In this document: piece by piece, positions 11,960 through 22,985 of the stretch
Numbering within the stretch: the stretch's first letter is position 1
How the letters are laid out: each line of letters starts with the position of its first letter
Origin: Malachius bipustulatus
Lineage: Eukaryota > Arthropoda > Insecta > Coleoptera > Melyridae
Assembly (NCBI GenBank): GCA_910589415.1
Contig: OU342632.1
Coordinates: 35,601,637-35,665,636 of the forward strand
DNA length: 64,000 bases
Direction of reading: 5' to 3'
Program-made: the position numbers and the translations under genes
The notes under the pieces: generated by a model
Database searches by the model: none
What the model was told of the DNA's origin: nothing
The model's input: only the letters and a program-made list of their open reading frames with translations

Positions 11960-12065
11960 AAGTGGTTGATGAGATTTGGAAAATAATACGCATGCCCCTC
12001 GGAACAGCTGATGGTCATGCTGTGTGTTGCCAGATTCACTGGTATTTACCAACAGACCAAAATCG
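11960..12065 (+). repeat. Inverted flanking duplication, left partner
   Basis: This block, including CAGCTGATGGTCATGCTGTG and TTGCCAGATTCACT, recurs inverted at 13227-13342 with few changes. The two copies bracket the left hAT-like arm. Confidence 0.75.
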
Positions 12066-12157
12066 GAAATTATACCGTAGTATTAGTACAATTAACAGTT
12101 TAGAATTACTCGCCCTACATATAAATTTCATATAATTAAACTTATTTTTTTTTATAT

Positions 12158-13222
12158 TGATTCTAGATTCTTTTGACATGAGAGATCTATGATCTGATCT
12201 AGATCAGTTTTTTTCGATCTAGGATCTTTTTTCTAGATCTTTTTTATTGATAAAGTTTTTTCAATAAAAATGCAAGTTTAATGAAATAAAGCTGGCTATA
12301 AATATAGAAATAATGTGAAGGCCATATACCAAAATCTTACAATTCTGTGTCTATGTCAACTTCATTTTCATTTAATCTCACATAGCTGTTTACGATTGTA
12401 ATGAATGATTTCGATGCTTATTTTTTTTTTTAAAGGGGGAGCATCGGTCTTCCCTATGTAGGTAAGACAAAGTCGCTCCACACCGGTAATATGGGCTTGG
12501 AGCCTCTTGCTCATACACCCAGCCTCAAGTATGCCAAATAAATAGTAGAAATGACACCCAGAGCCTTCACTGAGAATCGAACTCAGTCCAACGGATCCAA
12601 CGATCAAGCAGTTCTCGCTACTTAACCGCGAGGCCACGCCAGGCTCATACGATGCTTATTTTTAATAGTTTTAACACCATGACACAAAATAATAACCATG
12701 ATTACTTGCTTTTTTCTTTATTTATTTGGCCATGCCAAAGGCAAGGCACAGTATAATAAGATAGTCTGTGAGTATAAGGATATGTGTGTATATGGTGCAC
12801 AGTGAACAAAGAAAAAATTCCTAGCCTTATTTTGTAAAAATAACTGATGAAACAAATAAAAGATAAAACCATGATACAACATACCATACAACTACACAAG
12901 GTATGTCAGTCTGAGACTGAAAACTCGTCCGCGTTGCGCATGACGTCACTATGGAGATAGTAATCCTAGCGTTAACGGAACACTTGAAAATATTTTGAAT
13001 GTGGAAGTCAACATTTGTGGGGTATAATGAAAACTTTGAAATTGATGTTGAAAAAAAATTGATCTATTTAGTGATCTAAAACTCAGATCTTTTATTTGAT
13101 GATCTGATCTTTGATCTAGATCATTTTCAATTTCGAGATCTACGATCTGATCTAGATCTCTAATTTTTAAATGATCTTTGATCTGATCTAGATCTTTTTA
13201 GAAATGATCTTTCCCAACACTG
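12158..13222 (-). mobile_element. GATC-rich hAT-like element, left mirrored copy (truncated)
   Basis: Read on the minus strand it begins CAGTGTTGGGAAAGATC at 13222 and follows the intact copy at 13480-14541 almost base for base. It carries arrays of GATCTAGATC/GATCAGATC near both ends. It differs by a SINE insertion (12426-12649), by lacking the small MITE of the other copy, and by a decayed low-coordinate end near 12158. Confidence 0.85.
12426..12649 (-). mobile_element. tRNA-derived SINE with 14-bp target duplication
   Basis: On the minus strand it starts at a tRNA-like head with box A TGGCCTCGCGGTTAAGT and box B GAGTTCGATTCTC, then a unique body and an A-rich tail. CGATGCTTATTTTT stands on both sides (12412-12425 and 12650-12663), and the mirrored hAT copy keeps the uninterrupted site near 14207-14220. 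The target length and tail fit LINE-dependent target-primed insertion. Confidence 0.92.
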
Positions 13223-13226
13223 CATA

Positions 13227-13342
13227 TAACCGTCTGTTGGTAAATAAATGCAAGTGAATCTGGCAACACACAGCATGACCATCAGCTGTTTACAGTGACA
13301 TGCGTATAATTTTCCCAATTTCATCAACCACTTTCTATAAAT
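13227..13342 (-). repeat. Inverted flanking duplication, right partner
   Basis: Inverted partner of 11960-12065, separated from it by the left hAT-like copy. Confidence 0.75.
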
Positions 13343-13479
13343 AGGTTACCATAAATTAATTACAATACATGGGCCTAGGTACTACCTACTTAATAGTTAG
13401 GTTATGATGAAATTTCATTTTAGCCTAGAGTGCCTAACCTAACAGATTAATTATTATGATGAAGAATGTTACTTCCAAC

Positions 13480-14541
13480 CAGTGTTGGGAAAGATAATTT
13501 CTAAAATGATCTAGATCAGATCAAAGATCATTTAAAAATTAGAGATCTAGATCAGATCATAGATCTCGAAATTGAAAATGATCTAGACCAAAGATCAGAT
13601 CATCAAATAAAAGATCTGAGTTTTAGATCACTAAATAGATCAATTTTTTTTCAACATCAATTTCAAAGTTTTCATTATACCCCACAAATGTTGACTTCCA
13701 CATTCAAAATATTTTCAAGTGTTCCGTTAACGCTAGGATTACTATCTCCATAGTGACGTCATGCGCAACGCGGACGAGTTTTCAGTCTCAGACTGACATA
13801 CCTTGTGTAGTTGTATGGTATGTTGTATCATGGTTTTATCTTTTATTTGTTTCATCAGTTATTTTTACAAAATAAGGCTAGGAATTTTTTCTTTGTTCAC
13901 TGTGCATCATATACAGACATACCCTTATACTCACAACTCACAGAACAGACTATCCCGTATTCACAAACGATAATTTCCAAAATAATTACGTAATTAATTA
14001 AATGAGTGAGATGGAGATATGCAGTTTTTTTGCAATAGAGTGAGATGGGTATAATTGATTACGTAATTATTTAGGAAATTATCGTTTGTGAATACGGACA
14101 TATGTATCTTATTATACTGTGCCGTGCCTTTGGCATGGCCAAATAAATAAAGAAAAAAGCAAGTAATCATGGTTATTATTCTGTGTCATGGTGTTAAAAC
14201 TATTAAAAATAAGCATCGAATCGAAATCATTACAATCGTAAACAGTTATGTTTGATTAAATGAAAATGAAGTTGACACAGACACAGAATTGTAAAATTTT
14301 GGTATATGGCCTTCACATTATTTCTATATTTAGCCAGCTTTATTTCATTAAACTTGCATTTTTATTGAAAAAACTTTACCAATAAAAAAGATCTAGAAAA
14401 AAGATCCTAGATCAAAAAAAAACTGATCTAGATCAGATCATAGATCTTTCATGTCAAAAGAATCTAGATCAGATCATAGATCTCAATATATGATCTAGAT
14501 CAGTGATCTAGATCGAAAGATCTAGATCGGTCACAACACTG
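13480..14541 (+). mobile_element. GATC-rich hAT-like element, intact mirrored copy
   Basis: The ends are CAGTGTTG and CAACACTG. The target duplication CTTCCAAC is exact on both sides (13472-13479 and 14542-14549). Eight-base duplications and CAGTGTTG ends are usual for hAT elements. The subterminal regions are dense in GATCTAGATC and GATCAGATC words. No transposase frame is present. It contains a 143-bp MITE at 13955-14097. Confidence 0.92.
13955..14097. mobile_element. 143-bp MITE inside the intact hAT-like copy
   Basis: Ends CCGTATTCACAAACGATAAT and its exact complement. It is absent from the mirrored copy at the matching site, where ACAGACTATCTTATT is continuous. The flanking duplication is blurred (CAGACTATC against CATATGTATC). 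Confidence 0.85.
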
Positions 14542-14549
14542 CTTCCAAC

Positions 14550-16971
14550 GAATGATATTTTTTAGGTTTGATTTTTGACCTATTATTTAAGGTTAGTAAT
14601 AAAAAATTCTAACAGAAATAGTAGGTACCTATGCTAGTAGTTATGACGTTTCAAATTGACAACAATTTATGCTTCGCTTGTCATGTCATGTCAATGGCTT
14701 ATTTACTTGATGTAATATTCTATTTAATTTTAACTTTTTTGCGCATTAAAAACCAGATCAAACTAATACTTTAAGAAGATTTTTATGATTGGCATAAGGT
14801 TAACTAATTAAAGTACCTGGTTATTGCCTAAACGTACTGATAAATGCTTGCCAGATACAAAATATAGACCGCGTGTCCTTAGCAATTCTAGACCAGTGAA
14901 TAATGATTATTCACTGGCTATTATCCACGGGTTATAATTCACGTGAATTATGACTATGCTTATGCATTAGAAAACTCATTCATAAGGTACATATTATACG
15001 GTAGTCGTGGACAAAATGATTTATGTTAAACTTGGATTTTCAAACTGGTAGACTTTTGTAGTAATCGACGTTGCCTGGTAACGAAACGATTTAATTCGAT
15101 AAACGTCATAATTTAATTAAAATTTTAGATAGTTTTGCAAAGATTCTTGTAAGGTCTCAATGAGTGAATTTATTAATATGGATAGTGATTGTTATGAAAA
15201 TTCCCTTAATAATTGCCATTTGGATAATAAGGTAACTTTCCTTTACGTACATTTGATATAAATTTAATGATATCTGAGTGTTAATAGTAGCTATACCTAA
15301 GCCGCCATTTCGGAGAAATAAGTACTCATTTATTTCCCTGCTAATTCATTTTTTTCCCCGATAAGATGCAGCTCATATAATGAGGCATTTTTCTACCTGT
15401 CAACGGGGAAAAAAGGTCAAACTTTTAGCCCGTCGCAGAAAAAAATAATTTTTTTATCCCGAACAAAAAATAAAGATTACAATTTGTAAGAGTACGAGTC
15501 CCTACTTTGATTTCAATCAAGTTAGATATCCTGCTACTAGAGGGCAGTGTTTAAAATCCTGCATTGAAAAATAGTGCCCTGTAGAACAAAATACTACCTA
15601 TAATATTTTTATTTACAGATATTTAGAAATTTTTAAAAGTTTTTTTATTTCTATATTCAAATTTTTATCTTATGATTAGGCAGTGGTTCCTTTTTAAAAT
15701 TTCGTACTGAAATTAGGTGTTTTTTCAAAAATAAGTAATATTGGCGACGTACCGAATTTCTCCACTTTGTACTGAACCGAAACGGCAACACTGTCTCGCT
15801 CGCGTTGGACACCATCCGAGCTCGTTCAATGTCTCCCCTCAAAGGCTGCTTGCAGACGGTCGGTGGTTCCCCGTTGAAACTCACCGACATACCACCGTAC
15901 TGCCGGCGGCGGAAGCAGCCAAGGACAGCTACCGTAGAGGTGGTCCACAATAGATTTAATAGCTAATTAGTTCTATTGTATATCAAATATAGCTGTGTTC
16001 CTAAGCTCATCGGTAAAATCAGATAGAAAACACTTCAGGGAATTATTTATGTGGATTCTATTATTATTATATCAAGATAGGAAGAAAAGTCAAAATACAT
16101 AGACGTTTTAATTTTTAGTTGCTTGACCCGAAACACAAAATAAAATTTAAAAAAAATCATTGGCGTAGGTGTTTTTTTTTTCAAAATAATATTCGTTGAG
16201 AGGTAACTATACATGTATACTTACCTGGACGCCACTGGTCTCAGTAATTTTAATCTAGTTTATAGCTAAATTAGCCCCTTACTACAGCAAATGAAACTGT
16301 AAAATTTCAACAATATTGGGTAAAGTATAGGTATTTGAGATATTTATCTCAAAGCTTTTAGAGCAATAATACTTCAACTTTATAGAAAAAATATAATTAT
16401 TTTTACGTGTTCTTTTACCGTTTATCGGAGTTATGAACATACAAACTAGAACACCTGTATATTGCAATAAAGTATAACAAAAATTGTAATACTTTAAATG
16501 ATGAAATACTTCGGTGAAATAATCGAATATTTTGAAGATGACTTTCAAGAAACAGATTTCTCAAATAATGTTAAATATAATTTTCAGGAAATGAGTCTAT
16601 TTTGGGGCACTTATTATGGCACCTATTATAGGCACTATATTATGCCTACCTAACTATGTTGCCTATGCCAGAAATGGCGGTAATTTTTTTTATTGTAGTT
16701 TTTTCATCAATTTTATTGACTTTATAAGAAACATGAAACTCACCAAACTTTTATCAAAGCAAGTGGTACAAACTATTTTATTAGAATAAAAAAAAAAACA
16801 ATTGCCTTTTTCAACAATATTATTACCGCTCAACATATACCTTATTTTTTATTTAGATGGACTTGTCGTCAAACAGCTGTCAAGTTGGTAGCCTGTGCAA
16901 TCTCTAAACAGTAATTTTGATATTCTCTGATGGTTGCCTGTTTCCTTTTAACCTTGAAAAAAAATTTACGT
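14550..16971. other. Repeat-poor spacer with palindromes and a GC-richer block
   Basis: No supported gene. It includes the exact 25-base palindrome made of CCAGTGAATAAT, one base and its complement (14893-14917), the palindrome ATAATTCACGTGAATTAT (about 14934-14951), and a GC-rich stretch at about 15740-15955 whose frames I do not recognise. Confidence 0.4.
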
Positions 16972-17222
16972 TGTGACTAGAGTTACGGCAACACACTCCC
17001 GACTCAGGTACAGCTTGACGTCACCTGCAAAACATGTTTCCTTGTTGCATTGTTATAAAATGGAAATAAAAAAAAATTAAGTCAATTTTCTTTGAAAATA
17101 GTTCATTTCTAGTAGTTATTCATCTTTTGAGCATAAATTTAACTGTTGTTTAGCATGAATAATTTATCTAATGACGTTTTGCGAAAACAGAGTCGGGCTC
17201 CTCAGTCGGTACTCTAGTCACA
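16972..17222. mobile_element. 251-bp MITE with TGTGACTAGAGT ends
   Basis: Exact 12-base terminal inverted repeats TGTGACTAGAGT and ACTCTAGTCACA, with further imperfect complementarity inside (CCCGACTC against GAGTCGGG). No coding content. The target duplication is not clear. Confidence 0.7.
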
Positions 17223-17820
17223 GCAAAAACGCCAAGGAACTTATTGAACAGTATGTTGAAGTTGTCAAACTGACAAATTAAATTAAATTCAAAATTAATA
17301 AAATGCTGAAGTGGAGAGGTAAATTTATTTCAAAAGAAAGAAAAGAATGAATGCTCAAATGCTATGAACAATATTATTATTCTTATTGAAAGATCTTTCT
17401 CCAAATTAAACAACAATACAGTTTAATCGGATGCCTTGAAATATCTTAAGAGAATCTTGAAACATGATTGAATAATGTAAGTACCTATTTGTCAATAAAT
17501 CTTCTATTTTCAATATTTTTACATAAAATTAATAAGGGAAGGGTATAATCCTGTGTACATAAGACTTGTAAAAGTAAATAGGTGCTTACATTTATAAATG
17601 CCTCTAAACTTTTGAAGTTAATATGAAAAAATTGCGTTTGAGTGTAGTTCTTTGGAATTTTTAAATGAAATGACATCTCAAGTAATCGACATAACCTAAA
17701 TTAGTTTAGGAACTATTCTAGTGACAAATATCACCACAACCAACCTAATCAGTCTTGTTGCCAATCGTTCCCCTAGAATTTTGACTTGGTGGAATCCATC
17801 TAAATAAAAAATAAAGTATA
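17223..17820. other. Unassigned spacer
   Basis: AT-rich sequence without a recognisable gene or repeat. Confidence 0.4.
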
Positions 17821-19340
17821 CACCGTTCACATATTAAAAAAGAACTAGGCGGCCATGAACTTTTGTTTTTAGGTTTGCAAAAATGAAAACTCCCTAGATC
17901 TCGATTGACAATATCAGCTGATCGAGATATTAAAGGTTAAGTAAACACTGACATTTGTCAAATCACTCAAATTGTCTCAGCTGATTAACAGCCTTGTTGT
18001 CTAATTGAAGTTTTAGAAGAAGGGGTATCTAGGATAGGTAATTTTTTACTCTGGTCAATTTTTTTCAAACTGACAAATAAAATTATTAAATTTTTGACAT
18101 TTTAAATTTCGAAAGAGCAAAATGACGAAAATAATATCTTTAGATGGATAAATCCGCATTAGGAAAGCATTTCAATGATTAAAATCCAGAAAGTTCAAAC
18201 TTGAGCAAACATTTAAGTCATTCTCTGCGAAGGTAAAATATATTTGGGATGTAAGTATTAAGTAAAATATGTGTATTTGCTAAATTGCTAGTATGCGGTC
18301 CCTGATAGTAGTCAGACCGTGCATTAGCAAGTATTATTAGACAGGTCAAATGTGAAATTACACCTTTGGGCAGCCCGCCTAAAACAGGCACGAATTATGA
18401 AAATATTGTGTTTCCGAAAGATTTGCAATAATCTATTTCCAATACAAACCCAATCGAAATCATGGGGGTATTGTAAACTTCACTATACAAGCACGTAAAT
18501 TAGCAGCTTCCCTCTAAGGATAAAGTAAAGAATGTATGTCTTGAAGAGCTTTCAAAATGTAAGTACACCTGGCATGTGACAAAATTAATATAATCATTGT
18601 GAAAAACTTATTTCGGAGGACTGGACGAAACAAATGGACATGGTGAAAATCTTATTAAAATCAGAGCACTGAAGATGATTCTGATTCTAAGCAGGATGCA
18701 GTAGCGGTTATTGATAATGGGGGATAATTTTGGGCCAGAAGCCAAAACTGAAAAGTATCTTGTGTAAAACATTCTCAAGTCTAGAATCTTTGGCTGGTTT
18801 CTGACACAGTACTACGATACCGAATAACCGACGAATTGACGAAAAATATTTTTCATTTACGTACCTATATTTTAATATTTTAATAAACGCACCGATATAT
18901 TTTAATTACCTGCTATGTATTTATTAAAAGTAAATTAATATAATTGATTCAAGTTTTTTATTTTATATTCAAAAAGTACATTCTTGTGTATTTTCCTATA
19001 ACTTGGCAAAATTACATGATAACCTTTTTCTCAAACTCTTATGAAAAGCTTAAGATTTTAAGATCTTAGATCCAGCGACATTGCGTTCCAGTTAAAGATT
19101 GCAATATGTGACTAAATGATTCAAAATAAAAAGCCCCCAAAGATGCAAATATAAATATAATAAGAATACCAAAAATATCAAAAATCCATCTGGCAACTAT
19201 GTCCTGTTCCTTGCCATAAAACTTCAACCTCATAAAAAAGAGACATAACCAAACTCCAGCCAATGATTGACAGCGGTTATACCCAGTGATTTCTATCACC
19301 CTACACCATAACCCAATTCTTTTATAATAAGTGAACGGTG
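17821..19340. mobile_element. 1.5-kb TIR element with CACCGTTCAC ends
   Basis: CACCGTTCAC at 17821 and GTGAACGGTG ending at 19340, with complementarity continuing imperfectly inward for about 25 bases. TATA or TA stands on both outer sides. A 77-codon minus-strand frame (19066-19299) has a hydrophobic middle but matches nothing I know. I infer a non-autonomous or decayed TA-targeting transposon. Confidence 0.75.
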
Positions 19341-19355
19341 TATATATATGCTACT

Positions 19356-19545
19356 TTGGTGCCTGATGATAGGTAGTAAAATTACTTTTTCTTTTTCTGT
19401 CTAGGCAGCAAAAGATATTTTTCACTAATTGACACTAAGTAATCATTATAAGTTAGTGCCTGATGATAGGCAGCAAGAGTAATTTTTTGCCACTTATTGA
19501 CACCCAAGAATGTTACACTGGTGCCTGATGATGGGTAGGAAAATC
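19356..19545 (+). repeat. Three-copy degenerate tandem repeat
   Basis: Three copies of GTGCCTGATGATAGG-type sequence (about 19360, 19458 and 19523; the last reads GATGATGGG), with partly shared spacers including ATTGACAC. Unit lengths are about 98 and 65 bases. Confidence 0.7.
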
Positions 19546-19551
19546 CCTTTT

Positions 19552-20714
19552 TTTTAGTTAAATTTTTCTACTTAACTAACAAAAGTGATATTTGAAATCA
19601 TTTAATTCAAATGCGGCCTTAACCATAAGTGAGAAAACAATTCAAGCAAATCAGTAAAAATAAAAACATGCCCTGCTAAAAATGGAGATTTATTATATGG
19701 TTGTAGTTGGGAGACCACTTTTTTATCTTATATAGATTTGATAATAGATATAGAAGTAAGCAACCGCAGTAAATAACTACCAAAACCAATACTTCCAATG
19801 CGCTCTAATATCATCCAAAACTGGCAGTTTATCCGGTTTGCAATTTTGGCAAAAAAAAACAACAATGCCTTTGGCAGCTGATGAAATTGGGTCTTTAAGA
19901 AGCGGATCGGTCCTGTAATTTTGAAATACCTACATAATAATACCTTATTTACATTTGATAATTAAATACTTGATCGTTTATCTGAAGTGTTTTTGAACTT
20001 TTTATCAGTAAGATAAATAAATAATGACTAACAATATCATCCTTTCATAATATTGAGCGTCTGTAATACGGGGAACCCCTTAAAAGTGGGGAGTATGAAT
20101 TATTTAATAATTGATACCACCTAAAGATAAAGAAAGATAATCCTGCCAATGAAGGTAAAAAAAAACTACAGGTCACCAAATATCAAATTTAAGAAACATA
20201 CAAATGTGAATACAATACAATAGTGAAAACAAAACAATAATAGATAATAGATAAGAAATTCTATAATATTTAAAGTGTAATCTGAAATGACCAAAGTATA
20301 TGAGTTATGAAAATAAAATAATACCACAAAATAATCCTATTCTAAAATTTAATACTTCAATTTTTATTAATTAATAATTATTATCATGTAAAACATATTA
20401 AAATAAAAATAATTCAAACGAAAACAAAATATTAGAAATTCTCTCACTTTCTGTATATTTTTTTTTCAAACTAAAAAATTCTTTATGCAGATGGACTCTA
20501 TAGAATAATAATTATCTCATAAACATAACATTTCCCACTGTTTCTTAAAACTCAAGGACTACTCACAATCTAGAAACACTTAACACCTATTCTTAAATTA
20601 TCATCAAAGCTCATTTACAAGGACAAAATGAAAAGTTACTGTAAAATAAAAATACTTAATTAGATACGCCCCGTTTATTTAGCACACAAGGTTAGAGTAG
20701 TACCCAGTACCTCG
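19552..20714. other. Unassigned AT-rich spacer
   Basis: Nothing recognisable in either strand; no long open frame. Confidence 0.4.
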
Positions 20715-20850
20715 CTTCAGACCACGGTGTAAGATATAGAGGTGAATCGACGACAGCTCGAAAAGCGAGCGTAAACAGTCACGATTAGAGCGGTGCGACT
20801 GCTGTGAGAGGTAGACAACTTGGGCAAGCGCTAGCAGAATTCAATGCGTA

Positions 20851-21669
20851 TAAAGTCTGTACACTGAGAGTTGTCTGTTGTGAGAACTAAGGATACATCA
20901 TCTCGTTATATTCCTTACTCCTTCTATTGCATTGCATACCCAATCGAGTTAAAATGGGACGTATTGTCAGAAATACGTTTGAATCGTCAGCAATTCTAAA
21001 AAGATGAGCGAGAGTGAGACGGAAGTATCGACTCGCGTCTTGATACGCTTAGATTGATACGATATTACGATCGTCGCTACTCGGCTACTCTCAAGTGTCA
21101 GTGTCAGCGGTAAATATACTAAATAAGGTTTTTGTTGTGATTTGAAACGTTTTTAATACGAAATTAGCAGAATTACCTGTGTTATATTGTACGGTGTGAT
21201 AAACTATGAGTAACTTAATTTCGCAAATGCCTAAAAATCTATTTCCTTGTTTTGCCTGGGAAACGATTGAACTCCCTAGTACGTGGTCTTGTGGTAATAT
21301 TGCTGGGATATTTTACTTGCAAATAAGAAAACGGAGGTGTTATTCTTTCTTTTAAACGGCAACCAGCAGGTAGGTGACATGATATTTCTATCATGATGAT
21401 AACAATAATAATTATTATCATTCTTATTTACTTGCATTATGTAATATTTGTTATCAAAAAGTTGCAAGGCACTACTTCGTCAATAACTTGTCGAAATAAT
21501 ATATTTATAGGATATTCATTATTCCTCAACACACGCCACTGACACGAACTGCGATACCACATCTGGTTCGACTTAGAAATAAGTGTACGATTCAAATCGA
21601 ATTAAATGAAATTGTTTAGTCAGAATCAGTGCGGCATGACAACGGACAACTCTCAGTGTACAGAGAGTA
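20851..21669. mobile_element. TACACTGAGAGTTGTC-ended element, copy 1
   Basis: Ends CTGTACACTGAGAGTTGTC and its complement. It is nearly identical over its length to the copy at 29020-30656. TA flanks the shared block. Its right end GTGTACAGAGAGTA is uninterrupted here and serves as the empty site for the insertion seen in copy 2. Minus-strand frames of 60-63 codons look like chance. Confidence 0.85.
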
Positions 21670-21926
21670 GGTACTTACCTACATTGATAAATGTGTAGGT
21701 AGGTACTTTATATACTCACCTAACACCTAGTACCCTCTATATTATTGTATTGTACCTACATATCGGAAAATAAGGAAAATACGAATTAATTATTATTTAT
21801 TCGTTTAACTTAACACGAAATAAAAACTCAGACTGCTTGTATAAAAATAATTTAATAAACAAAATTTTAAAAAATTAGGTATATCTAGTTACCTACCTAT
21901 TAGTGTATTAAAAAAAAAAGAAACAA

Positions 21927-22005
21927 TCCTTTCGTGGATTCGAGTACCGTACTATCAGAATGTCCAGAGTGCCAAGCAACAGCCTAAAGCACTCGGCCAC
22001 GCTCC
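21927..22005 (-). pseudogene. tRNA-like sequence (Ser/Leu-type boxes) with T-run terminator
   Basis: On the minus strand it starts GGAGCGTGGCCGAGTGCTTT (box A) and ends with a box-B-like GGTACTCGAATCC, followed by a run of T residues suitable as a Pol III terminator. The acceptor and T stems do not pair cleanly, so I read it as a tRNA pseudogene or SINE head, not a working tRNA. Confidence 0.55.
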
Positions 22006-22985
22006 TATTTCAATTTCATAGCGCTGAGCGGGTATTTAAATTCACCTCAGGCAACAAACAACTACATATGAGTTATATAGATATTTTTTGATCATGAAAA
22101 AAACTCTAGTTATGTATGAGATATTTATATGTACCTACCTACTTAATAATTACCAAGAAATAGGTACTTACATACCTTACATACCTATTAGTTTTGTAGG
22201 TAGGTATTGAAATTATCATCATTTTATCTAACTATTTTTTTGTTTAATAATCTTCAAGCTAAAAAAAAGTTCCAACACTTGTATAATCGGCACTAAATAT
22301 ATTACTTACCGAATAACAGGCAGTTTCGACTTTATATATGACGTCTTCTTCTTTAAAGTGCTTTGCACAAATCGCATCTTTAGCGGTCAATTTTGTCTAT
22401 CTTGGCGGGGAATCGCCCTTTGATACGCTTCTAATTTATGTTTAGGTATGCCGAAAAAAGAAATACCCTTTGTAGTTTCATCGTATCCACTTCTACAATT
22501 AGGTACAACACACTTTCTTCCCATATTTACTTATCACTCACTCAATAAAAAATAAAGTGTAGCAGCGCGACTTCTTAAAACCTACACTTGTTATGAGAAT
22601 TCCACGTGTGGAAGTAAGAGGGGAGAGCGCATGGATCGCCCAAAAGAACTATCTCTCTCCCGCATCGACGTTCGCAGTTTAGTGTCGTTCGCTAGCGTTA
22701 AAAGACAAGCATCATGCGTTCACCTCTATATTTTACACCGTGCTTCAGACTAAGAAGCTGTGGGAAAAGCCAAAATGGATGTTTTACGTTTATGAAATTG
22801 CAATGCCTGCCCTATAAATCAATCTAATAACTGACAACAACAAATGCTAACAGATATAAGAGTTTTACAGTATTTATATTTATATTATAGGACATGCAGT
22901 TTTTTATACAACAGGATAGATATACATATTTCTAACAACAACAATTACATGATTACTGATATATTTTTATAGCCAAAACTTCAGC

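Larger units (their letters stand above)
20723..22742. mobile_element. 2.0-kb element with CACGGTGTAA ends and 8-bp target duplication
   Basis: Terminal inverted repeats CACGGTGTAA(G/A)ATATAGAGGTGAA at both ends. The duplication CTTCAGAC is exact on both sides (20715-20722 and 22743-22750). The 8-bp duplication restricts it to hAT, P or similar superfamilies; the ends are not a familiar hAT consensus. It contains another element at 20851-21669 and a tRNA-like sequence at 21927-22005. I see no transposase. Confidence 0.88.

Noticed and set aside
19356..19545. Regularly spaced repeats considered as CRISPR-like
   Set aside because: Only three degenerate units with unequal spacers in eukaryotic DNA; no array.
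21239..21467. Overlapping 60-63 codon frames repeated at 29376-29640
   Set aside because: Conserved between two copies only because the transposon is duplicated; the frames shift between copies and match no protein.
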